From Chloroflexota bacterium (lineage in GTDB: Bacteria; Chloroflexota; Dormibacteria; CF-121), in assembly GCA_005880605.1 (NCBI GenBank), contig VBIS01000043.1, forward strand, positions 1-12,760: DNA of 12,760 nucleotides. The letters run 5' to 3'. Numbering within the stretch: the stretch's first letter is position 1; each line of letters opens with the position of its first letter. Positions 6,179-12,707 of the stretch are shown piece by piece. The notes beneath the pieces are model-generated. The model searched no databases, had not been told where the DNA came from, and saw only the letters and a list, made by a program, of their open reading frames with translations. A program made the position numbers and the translations under genes.

Positions 6179-8797
6179 TCAGGACAGGCCCGACACCGGG
6201 AACGCCCACAGGCCACGCCCGTGGGTTGCGGCGAGAATGCTCGCTCCGCCATCAGCGACGACGAGCTGGTCCACCACGACGTTGGGGAGATTTGCCCCCA
6301 ATCGCGACCAGGTGCCGCCGTTATCGGACGAGACGTAAACGCCGAAGTCCGTGCCAGCCACCAGGTGGCCGTTGACGCGTAGCACGTCGGTAGCCGGCGA
6401 GTCGATCAGGTTGCCGGTCCGGTTGCTGACGGCGGCGCCGTTGATCTCGAAAATGTGGCCGACACCTGAATCGAGCGCGCCCACGTACCAGTTACGGGAG
6501 TAGCCCGAAAAGCTCAGGTACGCATCGGCCGGGTTGGACGGATTGACGAAGACGCCGGTGATATAGCGAGGCGGTAGTCCGTTGGCGCCGCCCGTGGTGT
6601 AGCTATTCACCAGGTGGTAGCTGCCACCGCTGTTGCTCAAAACCACCAGGCCACTCTGGAAGCCGTTGCCGGCTCCGTTCGGGTTGCAGGGACCGCACCA
6701 GGCGGCCCAGATGGTGGTGACGCCGTTCAGCGTGGCGGTGCCAATGGCGGTTGTCTGGTGAGCGGCCGGGGCGGTACCGGAAAGCGTCCGCAGGTCGAAG
6801 ATTCCGGTCCAGTCGCTGCTGTTGGTGTTGAAGCCCTTGACCGAGTCCCAGACCAGGGCGCCACCGGAAACAATGTGGGTGTTCCCGCCGACGACCGCCT
6901 GCGTGTAGTCGCGCACGATCGGGGCGATGAAGCGCGCATTGGGGTCAGGTGGCTGGTTGCCGATCCAGGTTTTACCCCCGTCACTGGTTCGCGCTGAGGT
7001 CAGCCCGACGTACTCCGTGATCGCGTTCTGCGAATTGCTCGGATCCACAATTGTGTAGCCACCGTCACCGCCGAACACCTGGACGCTCGTCGTCGGCACC
7101 GGCGCGCCGGTGTCACCGACCACGGTCCGCGCGCTGGGGAACGTGAGCGACGTCCCGTTGTCCTGCAGGCCGCCGTAGAGGCTGCCATCAGTGCTGCCGG
7201 CCGCCGAGTAGTACTGCAGGGTGTTGATGTTGCGGTTCAGGTTGTTCCAGTTGCCCTGGCTGTGATCGCTCATTGACTTGGACCACATGCCGCCGTCGTT
7301 CGCGACAAAGACGGTATTCCGGGCGGCATCGATAAAGACGCCGTGCTGGTCCGGGTGGGTCTGTTGGTGATTACAGGTCCCTTCGAATGGCGTGTACGAG
7401 AAGCACTGCAGGGTCAGGTTCCAGTAAGGGCCCAGCGTGTCCCAGCTGCTGCCGCCGTTGGTCGTCTCGTAGACCTCTTCCAGGCCAAGGTAGATGTGGT
7501 TCGCGTTGGCCGGGTCGACGGCGACGAACTGGTTGTACCAGGCCTGAACCCCCGGCTTGTAGCCGCGCATTGCGGAGCGCGTCTCGGCCGAGCCGCTGCT
7601 CGACAGCTTGCCAGAACTCGCGATCTGGTTCCAGGGACCTGCCGGTCCCGACTTCGAGGCGTAGACGCCCGCCAGGATGGTGCCCGAGGCGTTCGGCTTG
7701 ATGAAGGTGCTCGCGCTCTGGATCACCGCGACCAACGTGCCGCCGTCGGACGAGCGGGCCAGCGAGATGCGGCCCTGCGACTTGGCCGGAACCCAGCCGT
7801 TCGGGTTGGCGATATAGGTGAAGGAGTTGCCGGCGTCCTGGCTTTCATAGAGACCGTTGGTGGGCTCACCACCACGCCAGCCGGCGACGGCCAGAAGGTG
7901 CCCACTGCCCGGCAGCGTGATCACATCGGTGATCATGTTCCAAACGCGCAGGTTGACCGGGGCCGATGAGCCGAAGACATCGTCGAACTGCAGGATGCGA
8001 GTCCAGTTCGCCGCACCCGCCGCGTCGATCCGGTACAGGCCGTGCGACGTCGCGGCGTAGAGATACGAGCCGCTGCGCAGCAGCCGGAAGATCAGCGCGC
8101 CGTTGAGGCCGGCCGTGGCGCTCCCGTCGGGCTTGACGGCGGTGGTCGGCATCTGGGTCCAGGTTCCGCCGCCGTCCGTCGACTTCAGGACGCCGATTCC
8201 GGCGTATGAATCGCTGCTGGTATTCGCCTCGCCGGTACCGGCGTAGACGGTGTACTTGCCGCGACTCCCCTCCTCGATCAGCAGCGCGCCGATCGACATG
8301 GTCCCGAGGAAGTCGCCGACGGGCGTCCAGCTGGCGCCGCGATTCGTTGACTTCCAGATCCCGCCGTCGGCGGCACCAGCGAACACGTCGCCGCTTCCCG
8401 CCACAGCCACTGCTGTCATGCGACCCGAGACATAGCGCTCCCCAGACCCTGAGTTCTGGAAGCAATTCGCGCCGCAGCTGGCGCCAATCGGCGCATAGGT
8501 GGGACTATCCGTGAAGTAATCCCTGGGCGTCCGCTCGGTCCAGCTACCACTCGCCGTTGACAGCCGGCTTGAGGCGGCACGGAGCGCCGCAAAGGCGTCG
8601 GGGTTGACGTAGTTGTTGGGAGCCTCGCGCTGGCTCTGGAACCAGAGGGCCGCCTCGTCGAGAAAGCTGCTCTCCGCCCCGGCGGACGTTTGCGAGCCGG
8701 CCGAGGCCTGGCCCATCGTCATCCCGATGACGAGCAGGGCGCCGGTGACCCCGAGCCCGATCTTCTTTCTGATGGTCGATTGCGTGTGTGTGCTCAA
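6179..8797 (-). CDS. Secreted beta-propeller protein with Asp-box (BNR) repeats, 872 residues
   Basis: Third gene of the operon. It starts at TTG 8797, with a strong AGGAGGGG four bases upstream (8802-8809). A Sec signal peptide (basic IRKK, hydrophobic GLGVTGALLVIGMTM, cleavage likely after ASA at residue 33) marks it for export. The mature part carries Asp-box motifs of the S-x-D-x-G-x-x-W type at 150-157 (STNRGASW), 206-213 (STDGGGTW), 319-326 (SQDAGNSF), 445-452 (TTNGGSSW), 604-611 (TSDGGKTW) and 823-830 (SSDNGGTW). The end, ILAATHGRGLWAFPV, is typical of sortilin/GH74-like propellers. The spacing suggests two propellers in tandem. Such folds include sialidases, xyloglucanases and pure binding proteins, and I see no diagnostic catalytic set. 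A WCGPC motif at 700-704 looks like a thioredoxin active site but sits in the propeller. There is no LPXTG or membrane tail. The terminator at 6130-6163 follows. Confidence 0.9.
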   Translation of the reverse strand: MSTHTQSTIRKKIGLGVTGALLVIGMTMGQASAGSQTSAGAESSFLDEAALWFQSQREAPNNYVNPDAFAALRAASSRLSTASGSWTERTPRDYFTDSPTYAPIGASCGANCFQNSGSGERYVSGRMTAVAVAGSGDVFAGAADGGIWKSTNRGASWTPVGDFLGTMSIGALLIEEGSRGKYTVYAGTGEANTSSDSYAGIGVLKSTDGGGTWTQMPTTAVKPDGSATAGLNGALIFRLLRSGSYLYAATSHGLYRIDAAGAANWTRILQFDDVFGSSAPVNLRVWNMITDVITLPGSGHLLAVAGWRGGEPTNGLYESQDAGNSFTYIANPNGWVPAKSQGRISLARSSDGGTLVAVIQSASTFIKPNASGTILAGVYASKSGPAGPWNQIASSGKLSSSGSAETRSAMRGYKPGVQAWYNQFVAVDPANANHIYLGLEEVYETTNGGSSWDTLGPYWNLTLQCFSYTPFEGTCNHQQTHPDQHGVFIDAARNTVFVANDGGMWSKSMSDHSQGNWNNLNRNINTLQYYSAAGSTDGSLYGGLQDNGTSLTFPSARTVVGDTGAPVPTTSVQVFGGDGGYTIVDPSNSQNAITEYVGLTSARTSDGGKTWIGNQPPDPNARFIAPIVRDYTQAVVGGNTHIVSGGALVWDSVKGFNTNSSDWTGIFDLRTLSGTAPAAHQTTAIGTATLNGVTTIWAAWCGPCNPNGAGNGFQSGLVVLSNSGGSYHLVNSYTTGGANGLPPRYITGVFVNPSNPADAYLSFSGYSRNWYVGALDSGVGHIFEINGAAVSNRTGNLIDSPATDVLRVNGHLVAGTDFGVYVSSDNGGTWSRLGANLPNVVVDQLVVADGGASILAATHGRGLWAFPVSGLS

Positions 8798-8801
8798 CTG
8801 T

Positions 8802-8809
8802 CCCCTCCT
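8802..8809 (-). promoter_or_regulatory. Strong ribosome binding site for the 872-residue propeller gene
   Basis: AGGAGGGG on the minus strand, four bases before the TTG at 8797 (six bases counted from AGGAGG). It decides the TTG start, which no ATG at a similar place competes with. Confidence 0.85.
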
Positions 8810-8820
8810 AGGGCGAGATC

Positions 8821-8845
8821 GAGGGGCGCCGCATCGGCGCCCCTC
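8821..8845. repeat. Perfect intercistronic hairpin between the second and third propeller genes
   Basis: GAGGGGCGCC (8821-8830) and GGCGCCCCTC (8836-8845) are perfect 10-bp arms around a five-base loop. The hairpin sits in the 69-base gap between the 559-residue gene (stop 8867-8869) and the ribosome binding site of the 872-residue gene. No T tract follows on either strand, so full termination is unlikely. An RNA-stabilising or partly attenuating intercistronic element is the better reading. Confidence 0.75.
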
Positions 8846-8866
8846 TGCGAAAGTTGTCGGTCGCGC

Positions 8867-10546
8867 TTACGGCGTCGGGTCGGGATAGCTGCCGCCGTAG
8901 ATGTCGGTGTTGCCGAAGTTTGCGGGGCAGTCCGTGCCGGGTGCTGGCCGCGGGGCGGCGGGTCCACCTTCGACGGCGGCGCGATAGGCATCGATCTTGG
9001 GGCAATCGCCCCCATTGCGCACATCGTTCCACACCGCCGAGCCGTAGTCGTTGGTCGCCACGGTGTAGACGTAGTCGCCGAAGAACTCGGCGGTGAGCCC
9101 GTTCTGGCTCGAGCCGCGTGCATCGCCGCTTGCGCCCCGGTTCAGTTCAACGAAGGCGGCGGGTGCGCCACCCGCTCCGATGTCCGCGTGCTTGACCACG
9201 GCCTGCATCGGTCGCGCAGTGGTCGTGGTGGCCTGATAGGGCGCGAGGTAGGCGTCGTACACAAGGTAGGCGTCCTGGCCACTCGGCGAGATGCTGATGG
9301 CGGTGTAGAACGGTCGGTCCGGATTCGCCGACGCGGTGATCGGGCCCAACCAGGTCTGCCCCTGGTCCATCGAATACCGCACCAGTGACTTCTCGTTGTT
9401 CAAACCACCGGCTCCGTCGGCCCAGTTGATGAGCAGCTCGTTGGTGGCGCCGGCGCCGCTTGGGGCGCCGTTTGCGATGTCGACGCTGGGAGCCGCCGCC
9501 AGGTCCACCCGGGCGCCGGCGATGCCGTCCATCACCGGCCGGCCCAGCGCCGGGTCGAAGACGCCTGGACGCACGACCGGGAAGAGGAACCGAAATGGCT
9601 CGAAGGTCTGGCCCCCGTCGAACGACCGAGCCAGCAGCTCGCCGGTCTGGCCATTCGGGCCGGTCCCCATGCCGAAGACGTAGACCACACCAAGGCTATC
9701 GGTCCGGATGCTGCAGCCGTCTGGCGGGTTGTTGTTGCTGTTATTGGCTGCGCCGCTCAGTTGGCGCTGCGTCCAGGTTTCTCCTCCGTCCGTTGACCTC
9801 ACAAACACGAGCGGCGCGGGCGCCGCGTTGCGACTCTTCTCCTGCCCTCGGAAGGCAGCGTCGCAGACGTAGACGTTGCCGAAGAAGGGGCTGCTGGCGG
9901 CGTTGTCAGCCCACACCTGCTCCTTGTCGCTGAAAACCGTCGACGACTGCTTGCTGATGACGACCGGCGCCTTCCAGGCGTTGTTATTGCCGGCCGCGGC
10001 GCCAGCCACGTCGTCTGTCCGGGAGACCGCGATCGCCTCGAAGCCCTTGAACGTTTCGCTCCGCTTGGCATTGAGATTCGACGTTAGGTTGGCGTAGTAG
10101 AGCCGGGAGCCGTTGGCCCAAGAGAAGGTGCCATTTGCACCCGGCTGCGGCCCAAACGCTACCGCCGGGTCACCGTCGGAGGCCAACCCGGCTTCGTAGT
10201 ACCTGGGCAACGTGCCGATTGGACCGGAATGCGCCGTGCAAGCTGCGGGCCCGAGGCAGTCACGCGCCGTCAGGCCCGAGGTCGTCGGATCACCCGCGTT
10301 GCAGGCCTCCATATCGATTTCCTCGTTAGCGCCGGCCACGAGGATATTCGGGCGGCTCGCGTCGACCGCGAGCGCGGGCTCATTCTGCTTATTCTGCGAG
10401 AACGGACCTGGCGGACTGCCGACGGTTACCGGTACCGATGTGTCACCGGCAGCGAGCGCCGGCACGGCACCCGCGACGAGCGCGATGCCCCCCGCGATCA
10501 CAAGCAAAATCTTCTTTGGACGCCATCCCTGGCTTTTTCTTCCCAC
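8867..10546 (-). CDS. Secreted sialidase-like beta-propeller protein, 559 residues
   Basis: Second gene of the operon. It starts at GTG 10546 with AGGAGG (10554-10559) seven bases upstream, and begins only 19 bases after the preceding stop. The signal peptide has a basic start (GRKSQGWRPKK), a hydrophobic core (ILLVIAGGIALVAGAV) and likely cleavage after ALA at residue 32. Asp-box motifs lie at 251-258 (STDGGETW), 308-315 (SFDGGQTF) and 392-399 (SMDQGQTW), with NEPALAVDASRPNILVAGANE (one residue over three strands) marking the first blade near residue 55. The C-terminal block has FFGDYVYTVATNDYG, AVWNDVRNG and NTDIYGG, which recur in bacterial exo-alpha-sialidase-like proteins. Several cysteines (for example ACNAG, RDCLG, AACTA, DCPK, DCPAN) could form disulfides outside the cell. 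Sialidase activity is not shown: I cannot identify the arginine triad. A substrate-binding or other glycosidase role is possible. Confidence 0.9.
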   Translation of the reverse strand: MGRKSQGWRPKKILLVIAGGIALVAGAVPALAAGDTSVPVTVGSPPGPFSQNKQNEPALAVDASRPNILVAGANEEIDMEACNAGDPTTSGLTARDCLGPAACTAHSGPIGTLPRYYEAGLASDGDPAVAFGPQPGANGTFSWANGSRLYYANLTSNLNAKRSETFKGFEAIAVSRTDDVAGAAAGNNNAWKAPVVISKQSSTVFSDKEQVWADNAASSPFFGNVYVCDAAFRGQEKSRNAAPAPLVFVRSTDGGETWTQRQLSGAANNSNNNPPDGCSIRTDSLGVVYVFGMGTGPNGQTGELLARSFDGGQTFEPFRFLFPVVRPGVFDPALGRPVMDGIAGARVDLAAAPSVDIANGAPSGAGATNELLINWADGAGGLNNEKSLVRYSMDQGQTWLGPITASANPDRPFYTAISISPSGQDAYLVYDAYLAPYQATTTTARPMQAVVKHADIGAGGAPAAFVELNRGASGDARGSSQNGLTAEFFGDYVYTVATNDYGSAVWNDVRNGGDCPKIDAYRAAVEGGPAAPRPAPGTDCPANFGNTDIYGGSYPDPTP

Positions 10547-10553
10547 GCTTATT

Positions 10554-10559
10554 CCTCCT
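10554..10559 (-). promoter_or_regulatory. Ribosome binding site for the 559-residue propeller gene
   Basis: AGGAGG on the minus strand, seven bases before the GTG at 10546, lying between the stop of the first propeller gene and the start of the second. It supports the GTG start and co-translation from one mRNA. Confidence 0.88.
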
Positions 10560-10565
10560 GCGGTT

Positions 10566-12452
10566 CTACGGAATTGCGACCGTCGCGATCACCTGCTGCT
10601 GATAGTGTTGTCTATTGCTGCCATCGTCATAGGTACTGACCGAGGTGGCCAGGTTGATCGTTCCCGCAAAGTCGTTGCCGAAGTAGTCGCCGATGAAGGT
10701 GTCCTTGCCGCTGAACAGCGAGCTGCCGTAGCGCCAGGGAGCGTTCAGCTGCGGATCCCAGGTGTGCTGACTGATTCGGATGTTATGCCCGCGAGGCGTC
10801 AAATTCGGTTTGTAAAACTGCACGCTGGTGTTGATGCAGTAGTTCCGGGCACCGTATGGCGGCGGGACAGACCCGCTACCGAAGCGCGGATTGATCGTAT
10901 CCAGCTCCAAGCCCGAGCCAGCGAAGTCGCTATCGCTGGGCAACTGGCAGGCCAGCCGTCGGTCGTAAAAGTTAACGCTGACTGTCCCGTTTCCAGCCAC
11001 TGCAAGATTCGGCTGAAACTCGTCGACATCCGTTTTTTCGTTGTCGTTGACTTTGACCGCCGGGGTCCAGTGCACACCGCCGTCGAACGAACCTGACAGA
11101 AAGATGTTGTCGTGATGGGTGCTGTAGTCCTCCCATGACATGTACAGGGGGTAGTGCCCGTTCACCAGGGTCGAGCCAACGGTGAACGTATTCGTAATGC
11201 CGTCGGTGAAGGTCGTGTTGTCATACGCTTCGGGCGGAATGGTCACGCCCTGGGCACCAGGCACCGCGCGTGGTCCCTGCCAGGTCTTACCTCCATCGGT
11301 CGAAAAGTCAACGCCGAGACTGTAGACAGTCCGGGACATGCGGCTTGGGAAGTTCGTGATACTGGTCCATACCACGCCGTTGGCATCGACATGCGGCAGT
11401 AGGTAGGTGTCCGACGCGCTGGCGTTCTCGCTGGGCAGTCGTTGCGGCGCCGTCCAATCCGTGTGATGGCCGCCGGCCAGTGCCTTCGCCGTTGAGACGT
11501 AGGCCTTGCTCATCTTGCCGGCGAAGCTGAAGGTCACGAACATGGCGTAGATCGTGTTGTAGTTCGGGTTCCTGCTCCCGTCAGGCAGGAACTCGTGGTT
11601 GTCAATCGCAATCCACTGCTTGTCCGGCTCCTGCCCCTGGTTGTCGTCGACCAGGACGAAGTCCAGGTCTTGCGGGTAGGTCACGCCAGACTCGGTCTTC
11701 CGCGTCGTGATCCAATCGCTGGCGGTCGTGGCCCCGGCGGGCCGCACGGCGACCGTCACGGCCTCCGCCGGCATCTGCGCATTGGGCAACTTGCTCTTCG
11801 CGTACAGCTTGCTACCAGTGGCGTTTGCGTACGCGAACTGATACGGCAGGATCAACGAGTAATAATTGCCGTAGCCGTCGAAGGCGCCCACTGGGTCGGT
11901 GTTGTCCGAGAAGCCCTCATAACCCGGAATGTGACCCTGGACCGGCCAGGTCTTGCCGCCGTCCCGTGACTCATAGAAACCCAGCACGTGGTTATACCCC
12001 TCGGCGCTGGCGAACCACTTGCTCGAAGCGATGATGTGGTTGGGATCCTGGGGATCGACCCGGAGGTCCGACTCCGAATGGTCGTTGACCAGCATTGGTC
12101 CGGGCGCCGGGTAGTTGGCAACACTGCCAGCTTGGTTGGGATAAGCGGTCAGCCCGATGTCCTCGCCCGTGTTCGCCTCAGCTTCAGAACAGGCAGTCAT
12201 GCCGGTGTAGCCGCGCGCCTGGCCGACGGTGAAGAACGGTACTTCCGGCCGGTAGCAGCTGACTTTCTGGGTGGTGGCGGAAACGTTAGTAACCCCGTGG
12301 ATCGCGTAGCTTTGGCGGTAATCCTCATCTCGTTGGGTCCCCGGCGGAATGTTGCCGACGCCCGATCCGGCGCCAGCCTGAAGCGGCACCATAGCAAACG
12401 TCGTCGCCAGGAACACCGGGATGCTGGCGGCCAGTAAGCGACGTGTTTTCAA
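10566..12452 (-). CDS. Secreted sialidase-like beta-propeller protein, 628 residues
   Basis: First gene of the operon. The frame is open as far as 12716, but TTG 12452 is chosen because AGGGAGGG (12460-12467) lies seven bases upstream and a clean signal peptide starts there: KTRR, then LLAASIPVFLATTFAMVPL, cleavage near residue 26-28 (QAGAG). The mature protein has Asp-box motifs at 162-169 (SRDGGKTW), 384-391 (STDGGKTW) and 455-462 (SFDGGVHW). An ESDLRVDPQDPNHIIAS blade follows the N-terminal extension. VSVNFYDRR and DTFIGDYFGND near the C-terminus recur in BNR-type secreted proteins. Cys residues around CYRPE and TACSEAE may pair outside the cell. It resembles the 559-residue protein in overall plan but not closely in sequence, so the two look like diverged relatives rather than recent duplicates. 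Substrate unknown; a glycan or polymer is the usual ligand for this fold. Confidence 0.88.
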   Translation of the reverse strand: MKTRRLLAASIPVFLATTFAMVPLQAGAGSGVGNIPPGTQRDEDYRQSYAIHGVTNVSATTQKVSCYRPEVPFFTVGQARGYTGMTACSEAEANTGEDIGLTAYPNQAGSVANYPAPGPMLVNDHSESDLRVDPQDPNHIIASSKWFASAEGYNHVLGFYESRDGGKTWPVQGHIPGYEGFSDNTDPVGAFDGYGNYYSLILPYQFAYANATGSKLYAKSKLPNAQMPAEAVTVAVRPAGATTASDWITTRKTESGVTYPQDLDFVLVDDNQGQEPDKQWIAIDNHEFLPDGSRNPNYNTIYAMFVTFSFAGKMSKAYVSTAKALAGGHHTDWTAPQRLPSENASASDTYLLPHVDANGVVWTSITNFPSRMSRTVYSLGVDFSTDGGKTWQGPRAVPGAQGVTIPPEAYDNTTFTDGITNTFTVGSTLVNGHYPLYMSWEDYSTHHDNIFLSGSFDGGVHWTPAVKVNDNEKTDVDEFQPNLAVAGNGTVSVNFYDRRLACQLPSDSDFAGSGLELDTINPRFGSGSVPPPYGARNYCINTSVQFYKPNLTPRGHNIRISQHTWDPQLNAPWRYGSSLFSGKDTFIGDYFGNDFAGTINLATSVSTYDDGSNRQHYQQQVIATVAIP

Positions 12453-12459
12453 CGGCGAT

Positions 12460-12467
12460 CCCTCCCT
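12460..12467 (-). promoter_or_regulatory. Ribosome binding site that fixes the TTG start of the 628-residue gene
   Basis: AGGGAGGG on the minus strand, seven bases before the TTG at 12452. The longer frame (to 12716) would add 88 residues ahead of the signal peptide, which would be incompatible with Sec export, so this site decides the start. Confidence 0.85.
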
Positions 12468-12474
12468 TGTCACC

Positions 12475-12489
12475 CGATGGCGGCCATCG
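12475..12489. repeat. Near-perfect 15-bp palindrome in the operon leader
   Basis: CGATGGC (12475-12481), one base, then GCCATCG (12483-12489). The one-base spacer suits binding by a symmetric protein dimer better than an RNA hairpin. It lies in the presumed leader, just upstream of the ribosome binding site of the first propeller gene, so a bound protein could block transcription. Confidence 0.5.
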
Positions 12490-12514
12490 ACCGCCCTCGC
12501 CCTAGGTGCTTCAA

Positions 12515-12530
12515 AGCACCATAAGCGATT
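12515..12530. repeat. Operator-like palindrome overlapping the candidate -10 box
   Basis: GGTGCTT (12515-12521) and AAGCACC (12524-12530) are perfect 7-bp arms separated by two bases. On the minus strand the palindrome begins within the -10 hexamer at 12528-12533 and covers the predicted transcription start, a classic place for a repressor operator. No regulator gene is in the window. Confidence 0.5.
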
Positions 12531-12546
12531 AAGTTTCGGAAAACAA
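12528..12546 (-). promoter_or_regulatory. Candidate sigma70-type promoter of the propeller operon (-10 to part of spacer)
   Basis: On the minus strand TTGTTT (12541-12546, three of six to TTGACA) and TATGGT (12528-12533, four of six to TATAAT) flank the short stretch between them. Counting the bases between the hexamers along the minus strand gives only seven (12534-12540), so these two boxes do not form a proper pair. TATGGT alone is the better-supported element, and a -35 would have to lie near 12551-12556, inside the CGGAAGT repeat. Confidence 0.25.
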
Positions 12547-12550
12547 GGGA

Positions 12551-12570
12551 CGGAAGTCGCCAAACTTCCG
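12551..12570. repeat. 7-bp inverted repeat followed by a T-rich run on the minus strand
   Basis: CGGAAGT (12551-12557) and ACTTCCG (12564-12570) enclose a six-base loop. Read on the minus strand the stem is followed by TCCCTTGTTTTCC, a loosely terminator-like tail. It may be an attenuator in the operon leader, a terminator for transcription entering from the right, or a protein site upstream of the promoter. Confidence 0.5.
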
Positions 12571-12580
12571 ACAGTTGATG

Positions 12581-12619
12581 GCGGGGATTTCAGGAAACCT
12601 GATAGCAGCATTTCCCCGC
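12581..12619. repeat. Nested hairpin element upstream of the propeller operon
   Basis: Outer arms GCGGGGA (12581-12587) and TCCCCGC (12613-12619) are perfect. Inside them TCAGG (12590-12594) and CCTGA (12598-12602) form a second, three-base-loop hairpin. A nested arrangement is less likely by chance than a single repeat and would fold as RNA if transcribed. Confidence 0.5.
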
Positions 12620-12621
12620 GC

Positions 12622-12664
12622 ACAGGTCTGCCGGGCTCGGGAAGGCAAAGCCGGCAGAACCTGT
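12622..12664. repeat. Long hairpin (13 paired bases, one bulge) upstream of the propeller operon
   Basis: ACAGGT plus CTGCCGG (12622-12634) pairs with CCGGCAG (12651-12657), a single bulged A, and ACCTGT (12659-12664). The loop is 16 bases and may pair partly with itself. No T tract follows on either strand. Whether it is transcribed depends on which promoter serves the operon. Confidence 0.6.
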
Positions 12665-12707
12665 AGAAAGTGAAGCGACCCGTCGTTACGGTTGATAACC
12701 CGCCGGT

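Noticed and set aside
6686..6700. A thioredoxin domain, suggested by WCGPC.
   Set aside because: The flanking sequence lacks the thioredoxin fold pattern and is continuous with Asp-box propeller blades.
10212..11096. A 294-codon plus-strand open frame crossing two propeller genes.
   Set aside because: It overlaps the junction of two well-supported minus-strand genes with signal peptides and ribosome binding sites, and shows no recognisable domain.
12528..12546. TTGTTT and TATGGT as a complete -35/-10 pair for the propeller operon.
   Set aside because: Only seven bases separate the two hexamers, so they cannot act as a pair. The -10-like box is listed at low confidence without a partner.
12453..12707. 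A known riboswitch (cobalamin, cyclic di-GMP or ydaO type) upstream of the operon.
   Set aside because: The conserved core strings of those classes, as I remember them, are not present. Only generic hairpins are seen.
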